The notes under the pieces were generated by a model that did not search any database, had not been told where the DNA came from, and was given only the letters and a program-made list of their open reading frames with translations. The translations under genes and the position numbers were made by a program. A stretch of DNA of 64,000 bases from Lates calcarifer (lineage: Eukaryota; Chordata; Actinopteri; Centropomidae): the NCBI RefSeq assembly GCF_001640805.2, contig NC_066850.1:15210046-15274045 (forward strand), in the 5' to 3' direction. Below are positions 48,487 through 59,457 of the stretch, piece after piece. Position 1 is the stretch's first letter; each line of letters starts with the position of its first letter.

Positions 48487-49998
48487 ATGCCTCCCATTGC
48501 ATTGCAACTTTTAGGCAAGACCAGCGTTGGAGGGAGCCATTGCTCTGCTGCTGCAGTCTTGCTGCTCCTTCTGTGTCTTGGCTTCCCTCCCTCTGTGGCT
48601 ACTTGCCCACCCTACTGCCTTTGTGCCAGTGATATAATTTCCTGCAGCGGCCGCAATCTGTCCGTGGTGCCCTTTGATCTCCCGAGTTATGCCACGCGGT
48701 TGGACCTGAGCCACAATGCCCTCTCTGCCCTGCCAATGGATTGGATTCCCCAACTGTTTGACCGACTCGCTACACTGGTTCTCAGCCGAAACTCCATAAG
48801 CCGAATTGAGGTGAATGCTTTCGCTGTAACGCCGCATCTCTTCCACCTGGACCTTTCATCCAACGAGCTAACAGTGCTGAACTTATCCATCTTCACCGGG
48901 TTGGCAGAACTGAAAGAGCTACTGCTGTTTGACAACCAGATCGTCCAGATCAACCCTGGAGTCTTCAGAGATCTTCACAACCTGCAGAGGCTCTACCTCT
49001 CTAGGAACAGACTGACAGATTTCCCCCTTGGGCTTTATTGGGAAGCTGGGGGGCCTCGTAACCTGACCTTTCTTGATCTGTCCTACAACAGGCTCTCTAA
49101 GGTGCCTGTCCAGAGTCTGCTGTCTCTTCCCCACCAAGGTGGAATTTATTTGCAGGAAAACCCTTTGGTCTGTGACTGTGCTTTACTTGCCTTGCTTGAA
49201 TACTGGATGTGGAAACAGTATCGCCCCCTGGTGGACTTCAGAGGTGAATACCCATGTGGGGATGATTCAGGACCAGGGCCTATTTGTAACCAGCAGGGAG
49301 TGTTGGATATGCCCCTTGAGGCACAGACATACCAAGAAGAGCCTGGTAAATGGCTGAGAGTGCCTTGTCCAGGTTTGGCTTCTTCAACCCAGGAGGGGCT
49401 GGTGGTGTTCTGGGTTACCCCAAGGACTGTAGTGAATTCGTCAACCAATGATCCGAGTGCCCACTTCATAGTTCTTCCCAATGGCACCCTTGAAATCCAA
49501 GGAGCACTCATGGAGGATTCTGGTACGTATTGGTGTGTGGCAGCCCGCCGGAGGCACTACAACCCCTATGAATCCATGGAAGTCAACGTGGTGGTTGGAA
49601 ACTTGAGCGCTGCCACCACCAGTGGCTTGGCACATCGTAGTGGCACAGAGCATTTCAACACTGCGTTCACCACCCTTGCTTCATGTGTGGTCAGCATCAT
49701 ACTGGTGCTGCTTTACCTCTACCTCACCCCCTGTCGGTGCAGGGAAAGCCGGGGTGGATCAAGAGGCTGCGGCGGACGAGCCATCATCCTCTGTTCAGAC
49801 CCCAGAGAGGTAGAATCAGGACAGAGGCGGTCAAATGGAAAGAGGGTGGCTTTCTTAGAGCCTCAGGCAGAGGACTCTGATATTGGTGGCCCAAAAACAC
49901 CAGTAATGAACTTGGGTCATGTTACTACTGAGGGAATTCTCAAGAATGGAAGTAGGACAGTGGGACAGACCCTCACAGACCCAGCTCACATAGCATAG
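48487..49998 (+). CDS. amigo2: Amphoterin-induced protein 2 (AMIGO2), LRR-Ig adhesion protein
   Basis: AMIGO proteins are single-pass cell-surface adhesion molecules that act in neurite growth, neuronal survival and vascular signalling. The 503-codon frame lies in one exon. Signal peptide about 1-39 with a leucine core; LRR N-cap with Cys40, 44, 46 and 53 (CPPYCLCASD); about six leucine-rich repeats from 68 to 222 (RLDLSHNALS, HLDLSSNELT, FLDLSYNRLS); LRR C-cap with Cys229, 231, 257 and 267; one Ig domain with Cys294 and Cys350 (DSGTYWCVA); membrane helix about 394-413 (VVSIILVLLYLYLTP); cytoplasmic tail of about 90 residues. Sequons are at Asn57, 132, 192, 317, 332 and 372. The stretch FNTAFTTLA...LLYLYLTPC plus KRVAFLEP and EGILK fits AMIGO2 better than AMIGO1 or AMIGO3. 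The start has A at -3 and is followed directly by the signal peptide. The C terminus (TDPAHIA) lacks the SVFSDTP ending of the mammalian protein. Confidence 0.95.
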   Translation: MPPIALQLLGKTSVGGSHCSAAAVLLLLLCLGFPPSVATCPPYCLCASDIISCSGRNLSVVPFDLPSYATRLDLSHNALSALPMDWIPQLFDRLATLVLSRNSISRIEVNAFAVTPHLFHLDLSSNELTVLNLSIFTGLAELKELLLFDNQIVQINPGVFRDLHNLQRLYLSRNRLTDFPLGLYWEAGGPRNLTFLDLSYNRLSKVPVQSLLSLPHQGGIYLQENPLVCDCALLALLEYWMWKQYRPLVDFRGEYPCGDDSGPGPICNQQGVLDMPLEAQTYQEEPGKWLRVPCPGLASSTQEGLVVFWVTPRTVVNSSTNDPSAHFIVLPNGTLEIQGALMEDSGTYWCVAARRRHYNPYESMEVNVVVGNLSAATTSGLAHRSGTEHFNTAFTTLASCVVSIILVLLYLYLTPCRCRESRGGSRGCGGRAIILCSDPREVESGQRRSNGKRVAFLEPQAEDSDIGGPKTPVMNLGHVTTEGILKNGSRTVGQTLTDPAHIA

Positions 49999-50901
49999 CA
50001 AGAAAATTACCTTTTACACCTCCTGTATTCTTATAGTCTCAACCTAAGTGTTTTTTTCTTCACTGTCTTGTTTCAGTACACAGTGAAAATTGTCCTTTGA
50101 TGTGAAGTAGTGTACTGTGATTCTTGTGAAGTACTTATACCCTGCAGGGTTTGGGGTTTTGGTCTGAGGCAGAGAATGCAGTCCTTTTGTAAGCAGAATT
50201 TCAATTATGTCTTGACTGTAACTGGCGTCTGTTTTTTATATTGAAGAGTTCATATGGAAATTTCACAGGTACCGCGGGGAAATTGTTACTGCAAAGATCA
50301 CAAAGATCATATAAATGTGGGTGGCTTTTTAAATTGGGCTGAGAGGAGTATTCACACCTGATTTGATAAGCTGCTACAGGCACTGATCGTTGTTATACAG
50401 TACATTCTGTATAATATGGTTGTGGAGACTGCCATCACAGTGACCCTTGTTATTTTTAACCGTCTGTCTCCTGCTGTGGAGCGCATCATTTTCTAAACAC
50501 AGCAGTCATATGTGTGAAATTATGTGAACGTTGATGTTTTCAAACTGTGTCTGCTACACGCTATCTTCAAATTATGCTGCTCAAATATGACCCTGTGAAA
50601 GTTCCTGTACAAAATGTGATACAATATAAAGTGAGACATGTACAGTAGCAGCCTATTGTGTTGCTATTGGATGGAAACCTACACAGTGATCACTGTTACT
50701 CAAATGTGGTGGAATTCCTTTTAAAGGGTGGTTGATCAAATTCCTTTTTTTTTTTAGCTATGTCGTGAGACTACATACACAAATTCCATTCACCTCCATT
50801 CTATTGAGGTGTAGGCAAATAAAGACTGCATAACTAGATACCACTAGAGGTCAGGGAGAAAATAAAGTTGTAGTCGTAATTTATGTGGACTGACCCTTTA
50901 A
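49999..50901 (+). other. amigo2 3' UTR (end uncertain)
   Basis: Downstream of the stop codon. The first AATAAA hexamers are at 50818-50823 and 50861-50866, inside a MITE-like insertion. A further one is at 51556-51561, so the transcript may run to about 50.9 or 51.6 kb. Confidence 0.5.
50721..50901. mobile_element. Short MITE (TTAAAGGGT ends) in amigo2 3' flank
   Basis: Left end TTAAAGGGTGGTTGATC and right end GACTGACCCTTTAA are inverted repeats about 181 bp apart. The interior (CATTCACCTCCATTCTATTG, ACCACTAGAGGTCAGGGAGA) matches a fish MITE I recognise by memory. It carries two AATAAA hexamers on the plus strand. Confidence 0.7.
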
Positions 50902-51561
50902 TCTGATAACTGAGCATGAAATTATATCTTGAAAAATACTTAAATGAAAAAGAAAATGAAAAAGGTTTTGGCATTAGCTATACAGTATATCACTGTCACA
51001 ATATGAAAACATCATAGTGATACTTGTAACAATATCTGCAACCTAAACAATGTAATCAGGTCGAGGTCCAGATCAGTCCTCCTCGAGCTGGTTTAGATTG
51101 ACTTCTCAGTCAGTCTGGATACTTGTCGACCTGATCCCTGTTCTTCCTGTTAAAACTGGGCATCACTAAAGCCTTGTTTCTCCGATCGACAGCGTTACAA
51201 ACAGCAGATTCATGGAGGAATTGATCCTTATTGGTTCAGACAGGAGGGGAGTTTGGGCTCAGTGATGAAGCCCCAGTCAGCCCAGATCAGTGTCACAGAA
51301 ATCAGGAGGAGGTATGCCAGCTCGCCCCAAGCCCACCGTGACCTACATTCCTGTATCCTCTCTTTGTCTGATTTTCATAGGTGTGTGGAATCATTACCAA
51401 GGTACCAAGAGGCTTGTTATAGTTTCCTTGGCTGTACATGTCCATGCTATCACTGTCTGAGTACCATCTTTTTTCTGTTCTGTTAGACATAGGGTGAAAC
51501 TGAAGTGAAAGTAACACTTTGTCAAGACTACAATGGCTGATATTTGAAGATATGAAATAAA

Positions 51562-52680
51562 ATGTTTCAATTTTGAGGGTGAATGTGTTCTTTTATCCCT
51601 ACAAGTGAATATAACAGTAATACTCATGTTCGACCTGCTTAGTTCCTACTTTCACCATGTTTGGCTCCTCTCTCTCTGGTCAAATCTTTTTTGGCATTAC
51701 TCTGACCTGAAATGACAAGAGGCTTTTTGGGTGAAATATGAAAAGCAGTGTTACATCAGTAGGATTTAAGGATGACAAATAACCTCTTAGTGAGTCAACA
51801 AATCGCATTTTCAAAAATCCTCTTACAAGCCTTTCCAGTGGCTACTAAAAGAAAAAGCAAAATCCTTTAAACCCTTTTTTTTCTTGCACACTTGTTGGTC
51901 AGTACTTTTCCAAGTAGAAAGACCGTGTTATAATTGCAGCGAGGATACAAGGTGTCTTTTACAGCAGCCTCATGCTTTCAGAGGCGACAGGCCAATGGCA
52001 GGTGTTGAATAGAGGCTTCAGGTAGTGATGGATCCCATTGGGACTAATTTAAGCATTCCACACTGTTCACTGTGACAAGGTGCTTTTCACAGGTCAACAT
52101 GGTGACATTTGGAAAGTGTTGCAGGTGTTGTCAGTCTCATTTCCTGTTTCAATGGGCAGATTAGAGCAAGTGGTCACTTCACTGAATAATATCATTTTAA
52201 TGACGATAATAACTGTAATAATTGATATTATCTGCAGAAAACAGTAGTGGCACTCATGTTTGTCATAGTATTTAAAGTATAAGAGGCAGTATTAGTAGTA
52301 AGAACAGCACATGTCCAGCTCAGTCATGGTTAATACTACACGTCATGATAGAAGCTGCATTACGTTATGTTATCGATGAATGGCCACACTAGAAGGTGGA
52401 ATGTTGTTAAAATAAATGGACAAAAGCACGGCAACCAGAAGAAAGGAAGTCCAATGTAGGGAAGGTGTAGGAGGGGTTCAAGACTTTTCAACCATTATAC
52501 AAGCAGATCTGATGGAGCGTATCTGCAGCTTAATCAAATATGCTATTGGGTTGCATTATGGGAATTGTAGGATGCAGAGCCTGATCTGTACAGGGACTAA
52601 AAGTCAGGATATCTTCTTTACTACTATTTCCATTTTGACCATTATTTTTCATTTATCTCTGCGAGTCTCCATCTTCATTG
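51562..52680. other. Noncoding DNA downstream of amigo2
   Basis: No gene seen. About 52540-52612 (GCATTATGGGAATTGTAGGA ... GGGACTAAAAGTCAGGATATC) is a second, diverged copy of the repeat tail at 19370-19435. Confidence 0.6.
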
Positions 52681-52699
52681 AAGTACAGTATGAAAGGTC

Positions 52700-53215
52700 T
52701 TGAATACTTTTAGAGCACAGCTTAGTTTGGGCCCTTCCTGAATCAGAGATTTTCTTGTCCTCATATGAATTTGGATGAATCCTAACATCTTTGGACAGAA
52801 GCCCCTCTGGCCATGCTGGGTTCAGGGTCAAGAACAGAAACTTCCAGAAGGAATGTCTGGTTTCCTCCAGACATGATGCTTAGAATTGAGGCCAAACACG
52901 TCAATCTTGTTTTCATCAGAGCAGAGAATCTTGTTTTTCACAGTCTGAGATGCCTTCAGGTGCTTTTTTGCAAACTCAAGTGGGCTTTCATGTGTTTTTT
53001 TTAACTGAAGAAAGGCTTTTGTCTGGTGTTGTAGCGATGGTTGCCCTTCTGGAACTTTCTTTCATCTCCACACAGGATCTCTGAATTTACCACAGGTGGG
53101 CTTTAGTCAAGGTGTAGAAACATCTCAAAGATGATCAAGAGAAATGGCAGCCACCTCAGCCAAATTTCAAGTGTCATAGCAAAGGGTCTGGATACTTAGT
53201 CTACAGCATAACAGC
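52700..53215 (-). pseudogene. Tc1/mariner transposon remnant
   Basis: On the minus strand this carries degraded Tc1-like transposase sequence. The plus-strand words GACATGATGCTTAGAATTGA, GGCCAAACACGTCAATCTTG, TTTTCATCAGAGCAGAGAAT and TTCAGGTGCTTTTTTGCAAA are characteristic of this fish family. After about 53085 the sequence jumps to the non-coding 5' part of the element (AATTTACCACAGGTGGGC ... GAAACATCTCAAAGATGATC), so the N-terminal half of the transposase gene is deleted. No intact frame; clear inverted termini were not found. Confidence 0.8.
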
Positions 53216-55400
53216 AAATCACTGGACCACACTGAGCCTTGGGATGTGTTTATGGCACAATAACTTATTTATTGAGTGATGTTAAATCTATTATCTCCAC
53301 ATTGTTGTTGTTGTGCTTGTTCTTGTAATTTAACAGCAGTTGAATTCATAGTAGTACTGGGAGACACAGTGGTTGTGGTAATAGTAGCAGTAATAGAGCA
53401 GCTGGAGTAGAAGGGCTATCACTAACAGTTTATATAATTCCAGTTTAGTTTATATAATAATAAGAATTATAAAAATTCACCTCTAACCTGAAAAAGTTAG
53501 ATACGCAAATGAAGTCCAACTGCACAGAGGCATTTAATCTCCTCTGCACCCAGTATAAATGTAGTAATTTCCTGACTATCCATAATTCAAATGCTGGAGG
53601 AGTGTAATGGATGTGTGGGTTGTGACTTAAATAGGAACATTAATGTGAACACATTCAAGACAATGGGTCCATTTAGCAAATTGTTCCCACTGTTTAATTA
53701 AAATGATTTTATTAATGATGGCCATCCACAATGAGCTGACAGTTTTCACCAAAGCGGTGTCGTGAAAAAATGGTAAAAACTTCCCAAAATACTGGGGATC
53801 CTGCTTCCTGCAGACTTTGTTTAATAATCAAAGGTTACTTACAATAACTAATACCCTCAGTCAGCATTCATTTTAACAGTCGGTGTAGCTTTTTTTCATT
53901 GTATTAGCTCTCAAAACTCAAATCTCAGCACATATTGTAAAATGATGTAAAATCTTGTCAAACATTCTTACAACATGCATCAAAAATTAATGCCATTTGA
54001 TGGAAACCTCCTCTAATCACTGCACATTACAGCACTGTAAGTGCAGACATTTGGAGCATATGCATCCCCAGTGGAATCTGATCCTATAATGCTGGAAGCA
54101 CTGGTACCACACCATATACATGCTGTACATTGTAACAGTTTCCAGAGAGTAATGCTGGTGACATACAAGAAAAACTATCCATAAAAAATGCACTGTTTGC
54201 ATATGTATTTGTTTAATTTTTCATAACAAATAAAGTTAAAGTGAAAAAATATTATTGACTCTATAAAAAATGTAACATATAAATAGCTGAAACAAGCAGG
54301 TTTACGATTTTTAAAAAGTATAACATACCTGCAGTAAGTGGATGTTATGTTCTGCAGAGCTTATATAATATAGTACAGAGGAAAAAAGGACAGACAGACA
54401 GGCAGACAGATAGAAATTCAGTTACCTGCAGAATGAAAACATCATATTTAATACACTCTGTATGAGTTGAAATTGAAATTGAATTCCTCTGCTCGACAAT
54501 GAATTGTAAGGTTGTAAGGTAGGGAGTTTATTACATCCTGCAGGGTTTTGTCAGGTTTTCAAGATGTATTTCATTGTGATGTCTCACTCTCATAATTTTT
54601 CCTTTAACCCTTAGATATGCAGGGGGTTGAAAATAGCCTGGTTAATCTGTTTGGTTCTCTCAGGTGGAATGCCTGCTGTCAACCACACCTCAGCTGTTGC
54701 AGGCATCACCACAGCTACATTATTCTACACTGCATGATAATTTTACACTACATATGTCAAGTATTACCTCTATCTTTAAAACCTGCTATCACTAGATTAG
54801 TAGCTGTTTCAGCTTGCTGCTTTCACATTATATTAGCACACTTTAGCGCTAACTAACATAAATGTACAGCAGCTGTTGTAGATGTACTGACATAACCAAG
54901 GAGCCAATAACTAAGGCACCAGTATACTTCATCAGAAGTGCAGAAGTTCCCCCTGCCCTCGCATTCCTGGTGTCCAACCACTTATGTAACTTTCTGAAAC
55001 CAGTCTTCCCATCCACCACACACCCTGATTGGCTAGCTGTGCGGATTGGAGGACAGATTCAAATTGGGTTTGAACTCGGCTCTCTGGCTGTCTTTTTTCA
55101 ACACTATGCATGCCTTTTAGTAGAATGTCTACAATGCTTTGACATCAGGGACCCAGGCCACTTGACTGGTCAGAGTAACAACACTAATGTGAAAGCTGAC
55201 TGGCAGGGGAGTGGAGTTGGGGGCAATTGTACTCACGCACAGTACGAAACAATCATAATATGAAAATGCCCTAAAAACATGTACTTGTAATCACATCCAC
55301 CTTATCTGTAGCTCTCTTCTAGCAAAACCAAGACCTTTTGGTTACATATTTTGGAGCGGTATATAGACTCTTACTACAACACCTACTACTTTAATACTTT
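53216..55400. other. Noncoding DNA
   Basis: No gene seen. A complex AT-rich block at about 53480-53770 (TTAGATACGCAAATGAAGTC, TTAATTAAAATGATTTTATT) has the look of conserved noncoding DNA. The open frame at 54862-55263 has no domain or bias and is not called. Confidence 0.5.
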
Positions 55401-55419
55401 TGTAGATATGACTTTGTCA

Positions 55420-55910
55420 CACGGCGGTGAGGTTTGTCTTGTCTTGGGATTTTGGTCTTGTCATTTCCTGTTTTATTTTGAAGGATTCACTCTCCTCTCG
55501 TTTCAGAGCACTTGCCCTTCCTCATGTGTCACCTGTGTGTCCTGATTACTCATTGTCTCCACCTGTTTCCCATTATCTCTGTGTGTTTAAATAGTCTGTG
55601 TCTCGTTTGTCTTTTGCCAGAGTGTCTTCGTCCGTTCACCCGACTCACCTCCAGCCTTGTATCCACAGCCACAGTGTTGCCTCCAGTAAGCCATTGTTCC
55701 TCTGTAAGAGTGATTTTTTTTGTTTGTAAATTTTGATATCTTAGTTTCTCGCCTTAGCCTTAGAGTACTTTCCTAGTTGTTTGTTTTCCTCCTTTTGGAG
55801 CGATTTTGTCACTCAGTGAGAGAAACTTAGTTGTAAATAAAGTCTGTTTTATTTACGTCATCTCTGTGTCTGAGTCCTGCCTTTTAGTCTCGGCCTGACA
55901 GACTTTAATT
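55420..55910 (+). mobile_element. Interspersed repeat of uncertain class
   Basis: C/T-rich sequence with the word order CTTGTCATTTCCTGTTTTAT ... CTCATGTGTCACCTGTG ... GTTTAAATAGTCTGTGTC ... AAATAAAGTCTG ... TCTGTGTCTGAGTCCTGCC ... CGGCCTGACAGA. This is a layout I recognise from abundant fish repeats that end in a poly(A)-signal and a CTGACA-type terminus, possibly a solo LTR-like unit. Borders are approximate. Confidence 0.55.
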
Positions 55911-58900
55911 AATCGATTGATTGATTGATAGATAGAAGACTCACTGTTCATAATTTTACCATTATATATAAATTTATATTCATATGTCATTCAAATCCTG
56001 TTTATTCGTCTGCATGTCTTGGCTGGCAGATACACAGTAAAAGGGTTGGATTCAGAATCTCAGGTGAAGAACACCCACCCACCCATCCAGGTTACATGGT
56101 TATCCAAGGTGGGTTGAATCAAAGGCTGTAGATGGAGGTTTCTCTCAGATGGGAGGTGAATCATTTTCAAGTATCTACAGCCAAGTTCAGTTGCCCTTGA
56201 TTCAACCCTTCTTGGACAGACTAAATTATCACAGCATTTTCTCAAGGAGCTTTCAAGAGAGTATTCCAGGGAACTGAATACAGGATTTACCTGAAAGGCT
56301 GCCCCCAGCTTTTAATTTGTATGGCCAAAGTGCACAGACACAGAAGAGGGTCAAGTAAAAAGAATGTCAGATCTGCTTAATAAAAAGTGGCCAGAAGGTA
56401 AATAATTGTGTAAATACAATACAGCCAGAATCAGTAGTTTGCACCTGTTTTGAACAGTTTTCCTTTAAAATGTTGAAAATTCCATCTTACTAATGGATAA
56501 GAGTTAAGCACAGAATTACAGCAGAATATAAAAGCAGTGAAGGTCAACTTCCACAACACCAATACTGTAACTGTTGTTTTTAAAGGAGCACAAAGGTCAT
56601 AATGAAAGCACGTAAACATAAGTTACTAAGCTCAGCATAATGAAAGTGCTTGAGACAAAAAGAGAGAGAGCTTAGGCAAGAGGCACTGCGGAATGGATGT
56701 TTCATCAACTAATATACTTTAGTTTAAGGAGCATATCAGAGTGAGTGGGGGAGGCAGATAGAGGAGGGAATGTGATTCAGTGCTGAGAGAGCGATGATGT
56801 GAGCTATTTGTTGAAGGGATGAGTGTTCAGCCCACAATAAGATATTGAGGAATTCGAATGTTATGACTGTAGATTTGAGCCAAGCTAACCTGATATTATC
56901 AGTATATAAAACAAGAATTTCAAAAGCAGTTTGACAGCAGGGAGCAGGGACTCGGTGGTATGATGATGAGCTCACATTGCAATAGCAAATACAAAATTTT
57001 ACAGCTCATATCTGGTGCAATTTTGAGGCTAAACACTGCAAGCAGTGTTAGATAATTCAGTGGGATTCACAGGATAAACACAGAACATTACCTGTGAAAC
57101 TGCCAGTGAAATTTCTCTTGAAAATGACATGAAGGAGGAAAACATCTGTGCAGCTTAAGTGGGAAGAAAAAGGCACCATGACAAGAGGACTTGATGCTAA
57201 AAATGACAACATTTATCTTCACTGCCAAAAGAGAACGGCTGACATTTCATTGATGATTTGAGGAGCTCACACAGCTCTTAAGCTCGGTCTTTGAGGTATA
57301 TATGTGTTTTCCAATAACTAAGGTGCTATTACACTACCAGGAAATTCACTCCATGAGAAAAAAAGAAAAGAAGGTCAGGGACAGGGGCTAATGGCTGCCA
57401 AGAATAAAGCAACATAATTTGCAATCAAACACTAATGATGGCAGTGTAATGAAGTATAAAAGGAACTCAACCGAATTTTTGGAACAGGAAGCTTGCAAGG
57501 ACACAATTAATTTAGGCTTGTTTCACCTCAGGCTTCCTGGTTATAACCACAGCAGTTATGTACCCCTTCCACCCATACTTGACTCAGGCTACAAAGGCAA
57601 CAGATTATTGCAGTCGATTGCATGGCAGTGTTAGTCAAGTGAGAGATGGTGTCAGTTTTTTTGCCAAAACACAATGAAGGCCAAGCACAGACATCAGAAG
57701 TGTGCAACTGTTAAAGAATTCAGCAGTGAAAGAACATGTCAAAAGTGTATTCATGTATACAGTTCTTAGAGCCAACTAGTGTGTCAAAATATAACTTGTG
57801 GCTGTGGCACACGGTCATGATACAAAGCTGTTGGCTTGCACACCCCACCAGTAGTGGGCTTTTATGTCACTTTCTTGGTGCTTTCATTATTGTTGCTTCA
57901 TCTGTGAAACACAACCTTTATTTCCAATTAAACTGTGGAGATGTTTTGTAACCTCAACCAAGAAAGAAAAAAAAAACAAGAAAAGTGTCCTGTGGTTTTA
58001 CCATCTATGTTTTGAAAAAAAAAAAAAGAAAGAAAAAAAACAACTTCACATCAGCCTCTCACTTTTAATTACAAGTTCACTGTATTGGGAATTTTCTGAC
58101 ATAGGCGATATCTCACTTATATCGAAATAACATGCAATAGTACAACTAATACAATAAATTCCAGTAATTCTATAGGCACTGCACAGTGTTTGTATCTGGT
58201 TTTATTCAGTAAAAAACTGCTATAAATATGTAACAAAAAAGTTGGTGCAGACAATATCGCCCACTCAGTGAACAGAACTACAGACTTATGAGCTGTTGTT
58301 TTAAAAATGCATCATTGCAGAATCCAACGGTACAACTAAACTAAACAACTGATTCAGCTCAGATTTATTGGGGTTAACCAGCTTGAAAAAATCTGCGAAA
58401 ACCCAAATTGGAACAATGGGTGTTTTTCTGTTCTTCCCATTTAGCCAACACTGAATACATCAGTAGACTACGTCACAGGCACACAGTGTCTTGTTAGTGG
58501 TATTGTGGAGTAAGGGATACGTCAGCACTCAACTGGACCCAAGTGACATTCGCAGGTTCATTTAACTGCTGGTTAATGTGCTGCAGCCGAGCAGCTAATT
58601 AGCAATCTAGCCTGCAAATTGACATTAGCAGTGCATGTTTCCTCTGTGGACATTTGTTTGGTGGCTTGTTCAACAAGCTAAGTTGCAGGATGAGATGTGT
58701 GTTCATGTTTGTAAGTCAGATCAGGATACTTGGTAATGTGGGTGGTGTAGCAGGCTGCTATCTGGCTCAGTGTGATTAGATATCAGCTAATCTTTTAGTG
58801 GTTTTCAACTGGCTCACAAGTTATCATTGAAAATGCTCTGATAAACTGATTGTATGCTACCTGTTCAACACCAAACAGCAGATGCACAAAGTTAGCAACC

Positions 58901-59457
58901 AGCTGGTGAAGACTGTGGAACATTTAACTGCTAAATATTTTCCTCAGGAGTTGGTGAAAACAAAAACAGCGGTAAAAAGAGGGTAAATATTGGACTTACA
59001 TTTGCCAGGTAGCCAGAGACACAATTTAAAATTATGCTAATTATGCTCCATGTCTGATGGTATATGTAATTGTTTGAGAGCATATTTACTGTATCAAGTG
59101 TATATATAGACCCACTCAGAGAGGATTTATTGCTCTGGGGGAGATATGGTAATTTTAATATTACTTGCCATGGTCAGTGATTTTAATCCAGTGCATATGG
59201 GTAATTTTTCACCCCCCCCCCATCAGAGATAATCATACTTGCTGGTTGCCTTTTTATTTAAAGGATAAGTGTGAAATATTTACTGGGATCTATATGCGGA
59301 AATGGGATATAAAATATATAGGTATGTTTTATTAGTTAATATATAGGACCTTTTGTATTTTTACATTGATGCCACAGCTTATATGGAAGATGCAGAAAAA
59401 GAGAAGGAGGACTGGAGCGAGTACATGTCAGCTTAATAGCTGAATTTAGTTTTTCAG
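55911..59457. other. Noncoding DNA
   Basis: No gene seen. Contains A-rich runs at 57960-57980 and 58015-58040. A complex region at about 57050-57640 could be conserved noncoding DNA. The remainder is AT-rich. Confidence 0.5.

Noticed and set aside
48487..49998. Assignment to amigo1 or amigo3
   Set aside because: The FNTAFTTLA membrane entry, the EGILK tail motif and the slc38a4 linkage favour amigo2.
54862..55263. Open reading frame of 133 codons on the plus strand
   Set aside because: No signal peptide, domain or repeated motif, no splice context, and composition like its AT-rich flanks. Length is within chance for 64 kb.
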